Below are positions 52,147 to 61,861 of a DNA stretch of 64,000 nucleotides, one piece after another. The DNA is from Solibaculum mannosilyticum. Lineage in GTDB: Bacteria; Bacillota; Clostridia; Oscillospirales; Acutalibacteraceae. The stretch lies in contig NZ_AP023321.1 of assembly GCF_015140235.1 (NCBI RefSeq), positions 1,788,501 through 1,852,500 on the forward strand. Reading direction: 5' to 3'. The notes beneath the pieces were generated by a model, which was given only the letters and a program-made list of their open reading frames with translations, made no database searches and was not told the origin of the DNA. The stretch's first letter is position 1. The number at the start of each line of letters is the position of its first letter. The translations under genes were made by a program, and so were the position numbers.

Positions 52147-55100
52147 CTATTTTAATACCACATTGTTTTTTCCCAGAATATGGTATACTTCCTGCAACAT
52201 CGGCTCGTTGACGTCCACCCAGGACGTCCGGGGAGCCAACACGGTTTTTCCCGTATCTGCAAAATGAAGATACAACGGAACGCCTCCATCAAACAGGGAT
52301 GCAATATCCATCACCCGTCTAAAATGATCACCGTCCTTGGTGGGGAGACGCAGATACAAGCCTGTCCGGGCCTGTTTGACGGCTGGACGTGGAATCGTAT
52401 TATCTTCACTCTGTCCTTCCATCTCCGCCTCGGACAAGGGCACTACCCGTTCACAAATAATTTTGGGATCCTCATCCTCACGGGCGCTGATCTTGCCGTG
52501 GATGACCATCACCTGGCCGTCCTGCAACTGCTGGCCGAACTCCATAAGCGTCCGGGGAAAGACCAGCATTTCAATGGCGCCGTACATATCCTCCAGATTG
52601 ACAAAAGCCATAGTAGAATTGTTGCGGGTCGTCTTGAGACGGACCGAATCCAGCAACGCCAACAGCTTTACTTCGCTTCCATCTTGATATAAGCTACCCG
52701 ATTCCCCTGCCTGCTCCACAATATCGCCGATACGGGCGGCTCCTAATTTTTCCGCCGTCTGGGCGTATTCCGCCATGGGATGTCCGGAAAGATAAAGCCC
52801 TGTGGTCTCCTTTTCCAATGTGAGCAAATCGGCGATGGACATTTCCTCCATAACAGGCAGTTCTGGCCCATCGTCACTGATTTCCTCCGACAAATCAAAA
52901 AGACCCATCTGTCCGTCTACATTGCGGCGGCGGGACGCCTCCAAGCTGTCCAGCATCTTGTCCACCGACGAGAGCATCTGCCGGCGGTTGGCTCCAAGAC
53001 CGTCCAGTGCGCCGCATTTGATCAGGCTTTCAATGGTCCGGCGGTTGAGATCCTTCCCTTGCATGCGCTTGCAGAAGTCGTAGAAGGAGGTAAAGGGTCC
53101 TCCAGCATCCCGTTCGGCCAGCAAATTGCGGATGAATCCCCGTCCCAAATTGCGCACCGCCAGGAGTCCAAATCGGATCTCCTTGCCGGTGACGGTGAAC
53201 CCTTCAAAGCTCAGGTTAACCGACGGCGGTTCCACCTTGATGCCAAGCTTTTGGCACTCCACAATGTAGCCCGACACCTTGGTGGCCGAGTCCAAGACGC
53301 TGGTAAGCAGCGCCGCCATAAATTCCCGAGGATGGTGGCACTTCATGTAAGCCGTCTGGTAAGATACGGTGGCATAGGCGGCGGCATGGGATTTGTTAAA
53401 GGCATACGACGCAAAGGATGACATCTCGTCAAAGATGGTGTTGGCCGTCTGTTCATCCACGCCGCGGCGGATACATCCCTCACACTCCAATGTGCCGTCT
53501 TCTCTCTCCAAACCGTAGATGAAGTTTTTGCGTTCCTTCTCCATGACATCGTGCTTTTTCTTGGACATGGCACGGCGAACGATGTCGGCTCGGCCGTAAG
53601 AGTATCCCGCCAAGCTGCGGAACACCTGCATGACCTGTTCCTGATAAATCAGACAGCCGTAGGTCACATCCATAATGGGGCGCAGCAGCTCGTGCCGATA
53701 GGTGATGTTCTCCGGATGATGGCGGTTTTCGATGTACCGCGGGATGGAGTCCATGGGGCCGGGACGGTAAAGGGAGATAACGGCGATGAGATCCTCCACC
53801 GAACGCGGACCCAGCTGTACCAGCACCTGGCGCATGCCTCCCGATTCAAATTGGAATACCCCTTCGGTCTGACCGGCGGCCAACATACGAAAGACCTCTT
53901 CATCCTCCAAGGAGATTTTCTCCAAGTCAAAGTCCGGGGTATGCCGTTTGACCATTTCCGCCGCGTCATACAGCACCGTCAGCGTGCGAAGGCCCAGGAA
54001 ATCCATCTTGAGCAGGCCCAGTTCCTCCAGAGTGGTCATGGTGTACTGAGTGACCACCGATTCATCGTTTTTGGCAAGCGGCACATAACTGGCCACCGGG
54101 TCCCTGGTGATGACCACACCGGCCGCATGGGTAGAGGCATGCCGCGGCATACCCTCCAGCTTCCGGGCGGTGTCGATGAGATTCTTAATCTCCGGTTCCG
54201 CATCGTACCGGGCTTTGAGTTCCGGGGAGACCTTCAGCGCCCGGTCGATGGTCATCTTCAGCTCGAAGGGCACCAGCTTTGCCACCGAATCCACCGTGGC
54301 ATAGGCTACCCCTAAGGCACGTCCCACATCCCGGATGGCGGCGCGGGACGCCATGGTTCCAAAGGTGATGATCTGGGCCACATGATCGTCGCCGTACTTC
54401 TCCACCACATAGTCGATGACCTTTTGGCGGCGTTCATAACAGAAGTCGATGTCGAAGTCCGGCATACTGACCCGCTCAGGATTTAAGAATCGCTCAAACA
54501 GCAGATTATACCGCATGGGATCGATGCCGGTGATGCCGATACAATATGCCGCCAATGATCCGGCTCCCGATCCGCGTCCCGGGCCCACCGGAATGCCGTT
54601 TTCCTTGGCGTAACGCACGAAGTCATGCACAATGAGGAAGTAGTCCACATATCCCATGGACCGGATGGTCTCTAACTCGTAATCCAGCCGCTGGACAAGG
54701 GATTCCTCCGGATGGTCCCCATAGTGGCGGGTAAGGCCCTGATAACACATCTCACGGAAATAGGTGTAGGCATCCTTGCCGTCCGGCACCTGGAAGTAAG
54801 GCAGTTTTGTATTGCCGAATTCAAAGTCGAAGCTGCACTGTTGTGCTATTTTGACGGTGTTCTCAATGGCTTCCGGCACATCGGAAAACAGGGCCGCCAT
54901 TTCCTCCTCGCTCTTGATGTAAAATTCATCGGTGGGGAATTCCATCCCGATGTCTTCATTCACCGTCTTATTGAGCTGGATACACAATAGCACGTGCTGG
55001 AGACGGCTGTCCTCCCGGGTGAGATAATGGGCGTCATTGGTGGCGGCCATGGGAATCCCCGTCTCCCGGGAAAGGCGGATGAGATCGGGTAAAATATCCT

Positions 55101-55647
55101 GCTGCTCCTGGATGCCGTGGTTCTGTAATTCAATGTAGTAATTGCCCTCGCCAAACACCTGGTTGTACCAAAGTGCCGTCCGCTTGGCTGCATCGTAGTC
55201 CCCACGCACCAAAGCCCGAGGGATCTCTCCCGCCAGGCAGGCAGACATACAAATCAGTCCCTCATGGTATTGCTCCAGCAGCTCATGATCCACCCTCGGC
55301 TTGCCGTAGAAGCCCTCGGTAAAGGCCCTGGACACCAGTTGAAGCAAGTTTTTATAGCCGGTCTCGTTTTTACAAAGCAGGATCAGGTGATTGTTTTCCC
55401 GATCCAGACCGTGGACCCGATCAGTCCTCTTGCGGGCCGCTACGTATACCTCGCATCCGATGATGGGCTGGATACCGTGCTTTTTAGCCGCTTTATAAAA
55501 ATCCACTGCGCCGTACATCACGCCGTGGTCGGTGATGGCCACAGCCTTCTGCCCCAGCGCAGCGGCTCTCTCCACTAGCCCCTCGATGCGGCATGCGCCG
55601 TCCAAAAGGCTGTATTCACTATGTACATGCAGATGGCAAAATCCCAT
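52147..55647 (-). CDS. dnaE: DNA polymerase III alpha subunit DnaE
   Basis: Replicative DNA polymerase of the DnaE type; in Firmicutes it works with PolC. The 1,166-residue protein opens with the PHP domain (HLHVHSEYSLLDGACRIEGL, ITDHGVMYG). The catalytic palm has PDFDIDFCYERR (the two metal Asp) and a third Asp downstream. The fingers region includes RRAMSKKKHDVMEKER, then helix-hairpin-helix and OB-fold regions near the C-terminus (KLLALLDSVRLKTTRNNSTMAFVNLEDMYGAIEMLVFP). The start has AGGGAGGGG upstream. It lies 14 bases after whiA, so the two are co-transcribed. Confidence 0.97.
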   Translation of the reverse strand: MGFCHLHVHSEYSLLDGACRIEGLVERAAALGQKAVAITDHGVMYGAVDFYKAAKKHGIQPIIGCEVYVAARKRTDRVHGLDRENNHLILLCKNETGYKNLLQLVSRAFTEGFYGKPRVDHELLEQYHEGLICMSACLAGEIPRALVRGDYDAAKRTALWYNQVFGEGNYYIELQNHGIQEQQDILPDLIRLSRETGIPMAATNDAHYLTREDSRLQHVLLCIQLNKTVNEDIGMEFPTDEFYIKSEEEMAALFSDVPEAIENTVKIAQQCSFDFEFGNTKLPYFQVPDGKDAYTYFREMCYQGLTRHYGDHPEESLVQRLDYELETIRSMGYVDYFLIVHDFVRYAKENGIPVGPGRGSGAGSLAAYCIGITGIDPMRYNLLFERFLNPERVSMPDFDIDFCYERRQKVIDYVVEKYGDDHVAQIITFGTMASRAAIRDVGRALGVAYATVDSVAKLVPFELKMTIDRALKVSPELKARYDAEPEIKNLIDTARKLEGMPRHASTHAAGVVITRDPVASYVPLAKNDESVVTQYTMTTLEELGLLKMDFLGLRTLTVLYDAAEMVKRHTPDFDLEKISLEDEEVFRMLAAGQTEGVFQFESGGMRQVLVQLGPRSVEDLIAVISLYRPGPMDSIPRYIENRHHPENITYRHELLRPIMDVTYGCLIYQEQVMQVFRSLAGYSYGRADIVRRAMSKKKHDVMEKERKNFIYGLEREDGTLECEGCIRRGVDEQTANTIFDEMSSFASYAFNKSHAAAYATVSYQTAYMKCHHPREFMAALLTSVLDSATKVSGYIVECQKLGIKVEPPSVNLSFEGFTVTGKEIRFGLLAVRNLGRGFIRNLLAERDAGGPFTSFYDFCKRMQGKDLNRRTIESLIKCGALDGLGANRRQMLSSVDKMLDSLEASRRRNVDGQMGLFDLSEEISDDGPELPVMEEMSIADLLTLEKETTGLYLSGHPMAEYAQTAEKLGAARIGDIVEQAGESGSLYQDGSEVKLLALLDSVRLKTTRNNSTMAFVNLEDMYGAIEMLVFPRTLMEFGQQLQDGQVMVIHGKISAREDEDPKIICERVVPLSEAEMEGQSEDNTIPRPAVKQARTGLYLRLPTKDGDHFRRVMDIASLFDGGVPLYLHFADTGKTVLAPRTSWVDVNEPMLQEVYHILGKNNVVLK

Positions 55648-55661
55648 CCGATCCCCTCCCT

Positions 55662-56591
55662 TTATTCTGACTCGTTGAGGGTGTGGCGCAGCTCCTCGGC
55701 CAACTCGTGGATGCGCCCTAACCGATGATTGACGCCCGAACGGGACAAGGGTGTGGACAATAATCCCCCTAATTCCCGAAGCGATAATTCTTGATTTTGA
55801 AGCCGAAGCCTCGCCAGCTCCTGCAAATCCTCCGGCAGAAAGGAAAGACCCCGCCGCTTCTCAATATACAGGATATCCTTGACCTGATTGGCGGCGGCCG
55901 TCACCGTCTTACTGATGTTGGCGGTATCGCAGTTGGTGACACGATTTGTACGGTTGCGGATGTCCTTGTATATCTTCACATTCATAATGGACAGCGACGC
56001 ATTGGTGGCATGGATGAGGGTGAGAAAATCTTCAATCTGTTCGCTCTCCTTAAAGTAAAGCACATGCCCGCCCTTGCGCACGATGGTCTTGGCCATCAAC
56101 CCATATTCTCCCAGTACGGTGGCCAAATCAGCCGCCAAATTGCGGAAAGGCACCGCCAGCTCCAAATGATACTCCTTTTGCGGATCGGCCAACGTCCCAC
56201 AGGCCAAAAAGACGCCGCGCAAAAAAGCAGTTGCGCCGTCGTCATCCTCGGTATTGGCCCGGTTGATGCGAAGCTGGATGTCCTTCACTGTGTGTCCAAA
56301 ACAGTCCAACACACGTTCCCGCTGCCTCTCTTCCGGTACCGACACCACAAAAAAACGGCTGCCTTCCTTTTTGTCCGATGACCGTTCCACCGGCACCTGT
56401 ATGCCGATTAACCGATCGATGGCCTGGGCGTACAGATGGGCTACCTTCTCATTCTCGGTGTAAAGACAGATGCGGTCGGCTGAAAAGGCTCGTCCAAACA
56501 GCAGCATGCCGTACGCCTGGGCTTTGAGCGTCGCATCCGATCCCAAGCCCAAGGCACACAGCTCCTCTTTGACCTCGGCTGAAAAGGACAT
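55662..56591 (-). CDS. whiA: WhiA, DNA-binding cell-division/sporulation regulator
   Basis: A conserved Gram-positive protein with a LAGLIDADG-like N-terminal domain and a C-terminal helix-turn-helix, linked to sporulation in actinomycetes and to cell division and chromosome segregation in Bacillus. The 309-residue protein starts MSFSAEVKEELC. It has FLRGVFLACGTLADPQKEYHLEL in the LAGLIDADG-like part and ends with LREGLLS-type LRELGGLLSTPLSRSGVNHRLGRI. The ATG at 56591 has GGAGGAGG upstream; a frame running back to 56849 is the rapZ gene read out of frame. The yvcK gene often found between rapZ and whiA is absent here. Confidence 0.94.
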   Translation of the reverse strand: MSFSAEVKEELCALGLGSDATLKAQAYGMLLFGRAFSADRICLYTENEKVAHLYAQAIDRLIGIQVPVERSSDKKEGSRFFVVSVPEERQRERVLDCFGHTVKDIQLRINRANTEDDDGATAFLRGVFLACGTLADPQKEYHLELAVPFRNLAADLATVLGEYGLMAKTIVRKGGHVLYFKESEQIEDFLTLIHATNASLSIMNVKIYKDIRNRTNRVTNCDTANISKTVTAAANQVKDILYIEKRRGLSFLPEDLQELARLRLQNQELSLRELGGLLSTPLSRSGVNHRLGRIHELAEELRHTLNESE

Positions 56592-56632
56592 CCTGTTTCC
56601 TCCTCCCCGCTGGACGTCCGAACCATCTCGCC

Positions 56633-57493
56633 TCAGCGTTTGTTGATATCCCGGTGATTGACCGTCACACGCCTGCCCTTGTCCAAAAGATGCTGACACA
56701 AGAGGTCGGCGATGGTTACCGATCGATGTTTGCCTCCGGTGCATCCGATGGCGATGACCAGCTGACTTTTTCCCTCGTTGGCATAGAGGGGAATCATATA
56801 ATCCACCATGTCCAGCAATCGTTTGACAAAGCCTTTGGTGGAATCCCATTCCAGCACGTAGTCCCGTACAGGGGCATCCAAGCCGGTCTTGTGCTTGAGC
56901 TCGTCGATGTAAAAGGGATTGGGCAGACAGCGCACGTCAAACATCAGATCAGCTTCGTTTGGGATGCCGTACTTGAAACCGAAGGACATGCAGTGAATGA
57001 CCATCCCCTTGGAGACGTCCCCCAAAAACAGGTTGGTGATGCGCTCCTTGAGCTGGGCCGGGGATAAGTAGGAGGTATCGATGGTGTAATCGGCCCGCTC
57101 ATAGATGGGATGCAACAATTCCCGTTCCCTCTCAATGGCCCGTTCCACCGATCCATTGGTCTCGTCGGCCAGAGGGTGCCGGCGGCGCGTTTCCTTATAC
57201 CGGTTCTCCAGCACGACATCCTGGCAATTTAAGAAGAGGATCTTATACTCGCACCCCTGCTGTTTTAAGTCCTCAAGGCCTTCAAAAAAGCCGTTGAACA
57301 AGGTCCCTCCCCTGGTGTCGATGACCATGGCCATTTTGGAGATGCTGTCGTTGGACTGGAGGCAGAGTTCAACTACCTTGGACACCAGTTTAGGCGGAAT
57401 ATTATCCATGCAGAAAAATCCGATGTCCTCCAAAGCGTTGATAGCCCGGGATTTCCCTGCTCCTGATAAACCGGTTACTATGACAAATTCCAT
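56633..57493 (-). CDS. rapZ: RapZ/YvcJ nucleotide-binding protein
   Basis: A 286-residue P-loop protein that, in enterobacteria, targets small RNAs for decay; in Bacillus (YvcJ) it binds nucleotides and affects competence. Walker A is GLSGAGKS near residue 8. The Walker B-like LFLNCQDVVLENRYKETRRRHPL, MSFGFKYGIPNEADLMFDVRCLPNPF and the C-terminal IGCTGGKHRSVTIAD are family hallmarks. It lies eight bases after murB and 41 before whiA, in one transcription unit. Confidence 0.95.
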   Translation of the reverse strand: MEFVIVTGLSGAGKSRAINALEDIGFFCMDNIPPKLVSKVVELCLQSNDSISKMAMVIDTRGGTLFNGFFEGLEDLKQQGCEYKILFLNCQDVVLENRYKETRRRHPLADETNGSVERAIERERELLHPIYERADYTIDTSYLSPAQLKERITNLFLGDVSKGMVIHCMSFGFKYGIPNEADLMFDVRCLPNPFYIDELKHKTGLDAPVRDYVLEWDSTKGFVKRLLDMVDYMIPLYANEGKSQLVIAIGCTGGKHRSVTIADLLCQHLLDKGRRVTVNHRDINKR

Positions 57494-57500
57494 ATGCTTT

Positions 57501-58421
57501 TCACCTCTGCCCTATGGTCTTGACCTCGCACTCCAGCTGGATGCCGCACTGGCGAAGCACTTCTTCCTGAATGATTTCAATCAGACGGCAAACGTCCTCA
57601 CAGGAGGCGCCTCCATCGTTGATGATAAATCCAGCGTGTTTGGGGCTGACTACCGCGCCGCCTACCCTTCGTCCCTTCAGGCCGCACTGGTCGATGAGGG
57701 CCGACGCATACCCCTTGGCCGGGCGTTTAAACACACTGCCGGCGCTGGGCCATTCCAACGGCTGTTTGGACTTACGGCGTCCCAGGTAATCGTCCATGGC
57801 CTCCTTGATGGCCACAGGATCGCCGGGCCGCAGGGAAACCTCCACGCTGGTGATAACGGCAAAGCCGCTACTGTAGGCGCTATGACGATAGGAAAGATCC
57901 AGATCACTGCCTTCCAGACGTCCGGGAGTGCCGTCCAATTCCACATGATTGCATGCCGAGAGAACATGGGACATTTCACCGCCATAAGCTCCCGCATTCA
58001 TATACGCCCCGCCGCCTGCACTGCCGGGAATGCCAAAGGCAAATTCCAATCCCGTAAGGCCCTTCTCCAGCGCAAAGCGGCACAGATTTGCCATGGTGAC
58101 GCCGGCTCCACAGCGGATAATATGGGGAGAAACAAGCCCCATCTCCTGAAGCCCTTCCCCTACGTGCAGAACCAGGCCACGGATGCCTTTATCCGCTACC
58201 AGCATATTGGATCCACAGGACACCACCGTCACCGGAATCTCCAGCTCTTTCGCCAGACGGACTGCCTCGGTAAGCTGCCCTTCCGACCGGGGAGAACAAA
58301 ACAGATCGGCTGGCCCGCCGATGCGGAAGGTGGTATGTTTTTGCATGGGCTCCTCTTTCACGACCGGGATCCCCTGCTCCATCAGCTGACGGTATAAACT
58401 GTCCATTGTGGTATGATCCAT
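57501..58421 (-). CDS. murB: UDP-N-acetylenolpyruvoylglucosamine reductase MurB
   Basis: Makes UDP-N-acetylmuramate for peptidoglycan with FAD and NADPH. The 306-residue protein has the FAD-binding block HTTFRIGGPADLF, SCGSNMLVADKG, the GLEFAFGIPGSAGGGAYMNAGAYGGEM loop, and the catalytic Ser/Glu region PSAGSVFKRP...KHAGFIIN. It is the type IIb form, common in Gram-positives. The ATG at 58421 has AGGAGG eight bases upstream; an upstream in-frame ATG at 58445 is less well placed. Upstream, 58422-58618 holds no gene. Confidence 0.96.
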   Translation of the reverse strand: MDHTTMDSLYRQLMEQGIPVVKEEPMQKHTTFRIGGPADLFCSPRSEGQLTEAVRLAKELEIPVTVVSCGSNMLVADKGIRGLVLHVGEGLQEMGLVSPHIIRCGAGVTMANLCRFALEKGLTGLEFAFGIPGSAGGGAYMNAGAYGGEMSHVLSACNHVELDGTPGRLEGSDLDLSYRHSAYSSGFAVITSVEVSLRPGDPVAIKEAMDDYLGRRKSKQPLEWPSAGSVFKRPAKGYASALIDQCGLKGRRVGGAVVSPKHAGFIINDGGASCEDVCRLIEIIQEEVLRQCGIQLECEVKTIGQR

Positions 58422-58618
58422 CCCATCTTCCTCCTGCTTATGCAAACTCTTGCCCCTATCGGCTTTCTCTCATATTCGTAGTGTGCCCCATCTAGGCCGC
58501 CGATTCCCACGACTCCTCCAAAAAACCAATCTTTCTTTGAACCATGGAATCAACGCCTACAGCTTTTCTTCTATTAGTATATCACACAACCCGGCTGATT
58601 AGAATAGTCAACCCCGTT

Positions 58619-59338
58619 CTAAGCCTTCGGACGGTTGCGATTTTCCAAGTATTTCACAAGCCTCTCATAGGAGGCATTGACAATCAATTCCTCCGGGAAA
58701 TCGATTTCCCTCAGCATAGCCATAGCCTTGTCCACCTTGGCCACATCCATGTGGAAATGGGCGTCGGAATCCACCGAAATCTGTACCCCGTATTTCATGC
58801 ACAGTTCTGCAACCTTCCGGCAATTGGGGACGGCTTCTTTCCGCACGTCAAAACTGTGGGAATTGATCTCTACCAGTTTGCCGTGTTCCCCAAATGCACG
58901 CACCACCTTGTCATAATCGCAGGCGTACCGGGGAAGGCCCATATGGCCGATAACGTCCACATAAGGGTTTTCTGCAATTCCCATCCAGGCTGATGTCACT
59001 TCGTCCGGATCGGTCATGAGAGCCGTCTGCTTGTGCATGGAGGCCACTACCCAGTCCAGCTTTTTGAGAATCCACTCCTCGATGTCCAAGCTCCCCTTGG
59101 GATCCATGACGTTGGCCTCTACACCCCGCAGGATGTGGACGCCAAAAAGATGATCGGGGATGGTATCCAAATTTTGAAAATGCCAGATGTGAGGAGCGTC
59201 GGGCATAGCGCTGCCGTGATCGGTGATGGCCACCGCTTTTAATCCGATGTCGGCCGACCAGCGGGCAATCTCGGTGATGGTGCTGTAGGCGTGGCTGGAC
59301 GCCAAGGTATGCACATGCAAATCCGCTTCCAATTTCAT
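58619..59338 (-). CDS. PHP-domain phosphoesterase (YcdX-type)
   Basis: A 239-residue TIM-barrel metal hydrolase. Metal ligands are evident: DLHVHTLASSHAYST, ITDHGSAMPDAPH, GVEANV, DVIGHMG, EINSHS and SVDSDAH. The family hydrolyses small phosphate esters such as histidinol phosphate-like compounds or AMP; the substrate here is not known. It sits between hprK and murB on the same strand and may belong to their operon. Length and motif order match YcdX. Confidence 0.9.
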   Translation of the reverse strand: MKLEADLHVHTLASSHAYSTITEIARWSADIGLKAVAITDHGSAMPDAPHIWHFQNLDTIPDHLFGVHILRGVEANVMDPKGSLDIEEWILKKLDWVVASMHKQTALMTDPDEVTSAWMGIAENPYVDVIGHMGLPRYACDYDKVVRAFGEHGKLVEINSHSFDVRKEAVPNCRKVAELCMKYGVQISVDSDAHFHMDVAKVDKAMAMLREIDFPEELIVNASYERLVKYLENRNRPKA

Positions 59339-59419
59339 TTCACTGTCACTCCTATTCCATGGACAAAAACATTTGGCTATGCTTTAAATCCGCATCGAAT
59401 TTTCTGGACTCAGGTTCTT

Positions 59420-60388
59420 TTAAAACCCTTCCCAATCCAGAGTCTTCTCCCTCTCGCTGCTGAGGTCGTCCAACATGCCCAGCTGATTGAGAAGTTCCTT
59501 AGCCGCATTGTACCCCATCTTCTTCTGACGGTTGTTCATGGCCGCCACCTCGATGATGACCGCCAGGTTCCGGCCTGGTTTGACCGGAATGGTCAGCATG
59601 GGGACGCGGATCCCCAAAATATGGGTGTATTCATTCTCCATACCCATGCGGTCATATACCTTTTCATTGTTCCATAGTTCCAGCTGAATGACCATATCGA
59701 TTTTTTCCGTCAGCTTGACTGCGCCCATACCAAAGATACGGCGGGCGTTGATGATACCGATACCCCTCAGTTCGATAAAGTGGCGGATGTTTTCCGGCGA
59801 CGATCCCACCAGCGACCGGCTGGAGACGCGCCGGATTTCCACAGCGTCGTCGGCGATGAGACGATGGCCTCGTTTGATGAGTTCAATGGCCGTCTCGCTT
59901 TTGCCGACGCCGCTTTCTCCCAGCAGAAGGATCCCCTCGCCGTAGGCCTCGATGAGCACGCCGTGACGGGTGACGCGGGGGGCCAGCTCCACGTTGAGAT
60001 ACGAGATCAGGGCGGCGATAAAGGTGGAGGTTCCGTCGCTGCTGCGCAGCAGCGGAACTTCATAACGGGGCGCCAGATCCTCCAGCTCGTGAGGGATCTC
60101 CAGATTGCGCGTCATGATGATAACAGGGGGCTGCTGAGCCAGAAGCTCCTCAAACACAGCGGCTCGCCGGTCAGGACCCAAATCCTGCAAATAGGCTGAT
60201 TCACTTTTTCCCAACACCTGGATGCGGTTGGAATCAAAATACTCAAAAAAGCCGTTGAGCTGCAAGCCGGGACGGTTGACGTCGCTGGATACGATCTTAA
60301 TGTCCTCAGCCGATCCAGGCATATAGACGATATCCAACGAAAAATTCTGAATAATGGCATCTAACGATACCGAATAAGGTGCGCTCAT
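59420..60388 (-). CDS. hprK: HPr kinase/phosphorylase HprK
   Basis: Phosphorylates HPr on Ser46 and reverses it, controlling carbon catabolite repression in Firmicutes. The 322-residue protein has the P-loop GESGVGKSETAIELIKRGHRLIADDAVEI, the HPrK signature ELRGIGIINARRIFGMGAV, and NRQKKMGYNAAKELLNQLGM near the end. AGGAGGAGG precedes the ATG. First gene of the leftward housekeeping block. Full length. Confidence 0.96.
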   Translation of the reverse strand: MSAPYSVSLDAIIQNFSLDIVYMPGSAEDIKIVSSDVNRPGLQLNGFFEYFDSNRIQVLGKSESAYLQDLGPDRRAAVFEELLAQQPPVIIMTRNLEIPHELEDLAPRYEVPLLRSSDGTSTFIAALISYLNVELAPRVTRHGVLIEAYGEGILLLGESGVGKSETAIELIKRGHRLIADDAVEIRRVSSRSLVGSSPENIRHFIELRGIGIINARRIFGMGAVKLTEKIDMVIQLELWNNEKVYDRMGMENEYTHILGIRVPMLTIPVKPGRNLAVIIEVAAMNNRQKKMGYNAAKELLNQLGMLDDLSSEREKTLDWEGF

Positions 60389-60509
60389 GGTGACCTCCTC
60401 CTGTTTGCTCTTCGGGCGTAGGACGATGCCTATTCCCGTTCCTTGACTGTATTATACAATAAATTACCCAATGTTCCAACTACTTTTCCTCCAAAAGCCT
60501 TGTTTCACT

Positions 60510-60538
60510 TTGACAGATGCTTCCAGGATTGGTATAAT
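60510..60538 (+). promoter_or_regulatory. promoter of the GT4 glycosyltransferase
   Basis: TTGACA (60510-60515) and TATAAT (60533-60538) with 17-base spacing, about 40 bases before the gene. Confidence 0.85.
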
Positions 60539-60584
60539 GTTTGGGAAGCACACTAAGAGAAAAGAAGAGAAATGAGGGCTGTCC

Positions 60585-61769
60585 ATGAGAATCGCATTGT
60601 TTGTTGAAACCTATTTGCCGTATATCAATGGCGTAGTGACTCATATTAAAGTGCTCAAGGACGGCTTGACCGCCTTGGGGCATGAGGTTTTGATCGTTAC
60701 TGCCGATCCCCATGCAAAGCATCACTATATTGAGGATGGTGTTTTACATTGTCCCGCCCATCCGCTCAAACAGCTCTATGGCTATGGCCTGGCAAAACCC
60801 ATCAGCCGGGTCCGTATGCGTTATCTCAAGCAGTTTAATCCCGATGTCCTGCACATGCACCAGGAATTCAGCGTGGGCTTTTTCTCCACTATGGCGGCCA
60901 AAAAACTCCATAAGCCGCTGGTGTACACGCTGCATACTATGTACGACGAGTATCTTTTCTATGTAGCGCCCAAGCCCTTTGTACCCGCCGCCCGTAAAAT
61001 TTCCCATCAGTACACCCGTCATTTGGCAAAACGGGCTTCGGCTGTCACCAGCCCTTCCCGCAAGGCCGACGAGTATTTTAAAGAATGCCGCGTCAAGAAA
61101 AAGGTGGAGGTCATCCCCAACAGCATCGATTACGAAGCCTTTGATCCCGCCAATACCTCTCCTGAAAAACGTCAGGCGCTGCGGGAAAAAATGGGCATCC
61201 GGGAAGGCGATACCTCCTTGATCTTCCTCGGCCGTCTGGGCAAAGAAAAGAGTGTGGATCTCCTTCTCGATTACTTGGCCGAACAGTTCCCGGATGAGGA
61301 TCGTCTCCGTCTGGTGGTGGTGGGCGACGGCCCGGAGACCGACGCTCTCAAGCAGCAGGCAAAGCGGCTAGGGCTTGACCATCGCGTTACATTTACCGGC
61401 AGTGTGGATCATTCTGAAGTCCCGGCCTATTTTTCGGCCTGCGATATTTATGTTTCGGCTTCTCTTACCGAAATGATGTCTATCTCCATGCTGGAGGGGA
61501 TGGCTTCCGGATTGCCGGTGGTTTTGCGGTATGATCCCCTCAACGCTTCCCAGATCGAAGAAGGCGTCAATGGATACAACTACAAGACGCCTGAAGAGAT
61601 GGCTTCCATCATCCGGAATCTCATGAATCTGAGCCAAGAGGAGAAGGATGCTATGAGGGTACGGGTGCGGGAAAGCGTCCGCAATGCCGGGGCCATCAAT
61701 TTGGCGAAATATATGCTGAGTATTTATTCCCGCGTCACCGGTATCCCTGTGGAAGAAGAAAAAAAATAA
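60585..61769 (+). CDS. GT4 glycosyltransferase (diacylglycerol glucosyltransferase-like)
   Basis: A 394-residue GT-B enzyme. The N-terminal domain has the flexible Gly-rich loop FVETYLPYINGVVTHI and HMHQEFSVG; the C-terminal GT4 domain has LIFLGRLGKEKSVDLLLDYL and the nucleotide-sugar E-x7-E motif around SLTEMMSISMLEGMASGLPVV. The overall form is that of membrane-associated glycosyltransferases that build glucosyl-diacylglycerol for lipoteichoic-acid anchors, but the exact acceptor is inferred only from family likeness. Monocistronic, with its own consensus promoter and terminator. Confidence 0.88.
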   Translation: MRIALFVETYLPYINGVVTHIKVLKDGLTALGHEVLIVTADPHAKHHYIEDGVLHCPAHPLKQLYGYGLAKPISRVRMRYLKQFNPDVLHMHQEFSVGFFSTMAAKKLHKPLVYTLHTMYDEYLFYVAPKPFVPAARKISHQYTRHLAKRASAVTSPSRKADEYFKECRVKKKVEVIPNSIDYEAFDPANTSPEKRQALREKMGIREGDTSLIFLGRLGKEKSVDLLLDYLAEQFPDEDRLRLVVVGDGPETDALKQQAKRLGLDHRVTFTGSVDHSEVPAYFSACDIYVSASLTEMMSISMLEGMASGLPVVLRYDPLNASQIEEGVNGYNYKTPEEMASIIRNLMNLSQEEKDAMRVRVRESVRNAGAINLAKYMLSIYSRVTGIPVEEEKK

Positions 61770-61795
61770 AGATATAAGCTTCATAATACGAGAAA

Positions 61796-61839
61796 CACCG
61801 CCAGGTATCAAAAGATCGATACCTGGCGGTTTCTTTTTT
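61796..61839. terminator. bidirectional terminator
   Basis: ACCGCCAGGTATC and GATACCTGGCGGT arms, then TTTCTTTTTT; shared by the glycosyltransferase gene and the convergent kinase-like gene. Confidence 0.85.
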
Positions 61840-61861
61840 AAAACCGCCTTATCAGAAATTG

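Noticed and set aside
56592-56849. 86-residue N-terminal extension of WhiA
   Set aside because: It is rapZ coding sequence read out of frame; the real ATG at 56591 has a strong ribosome site.
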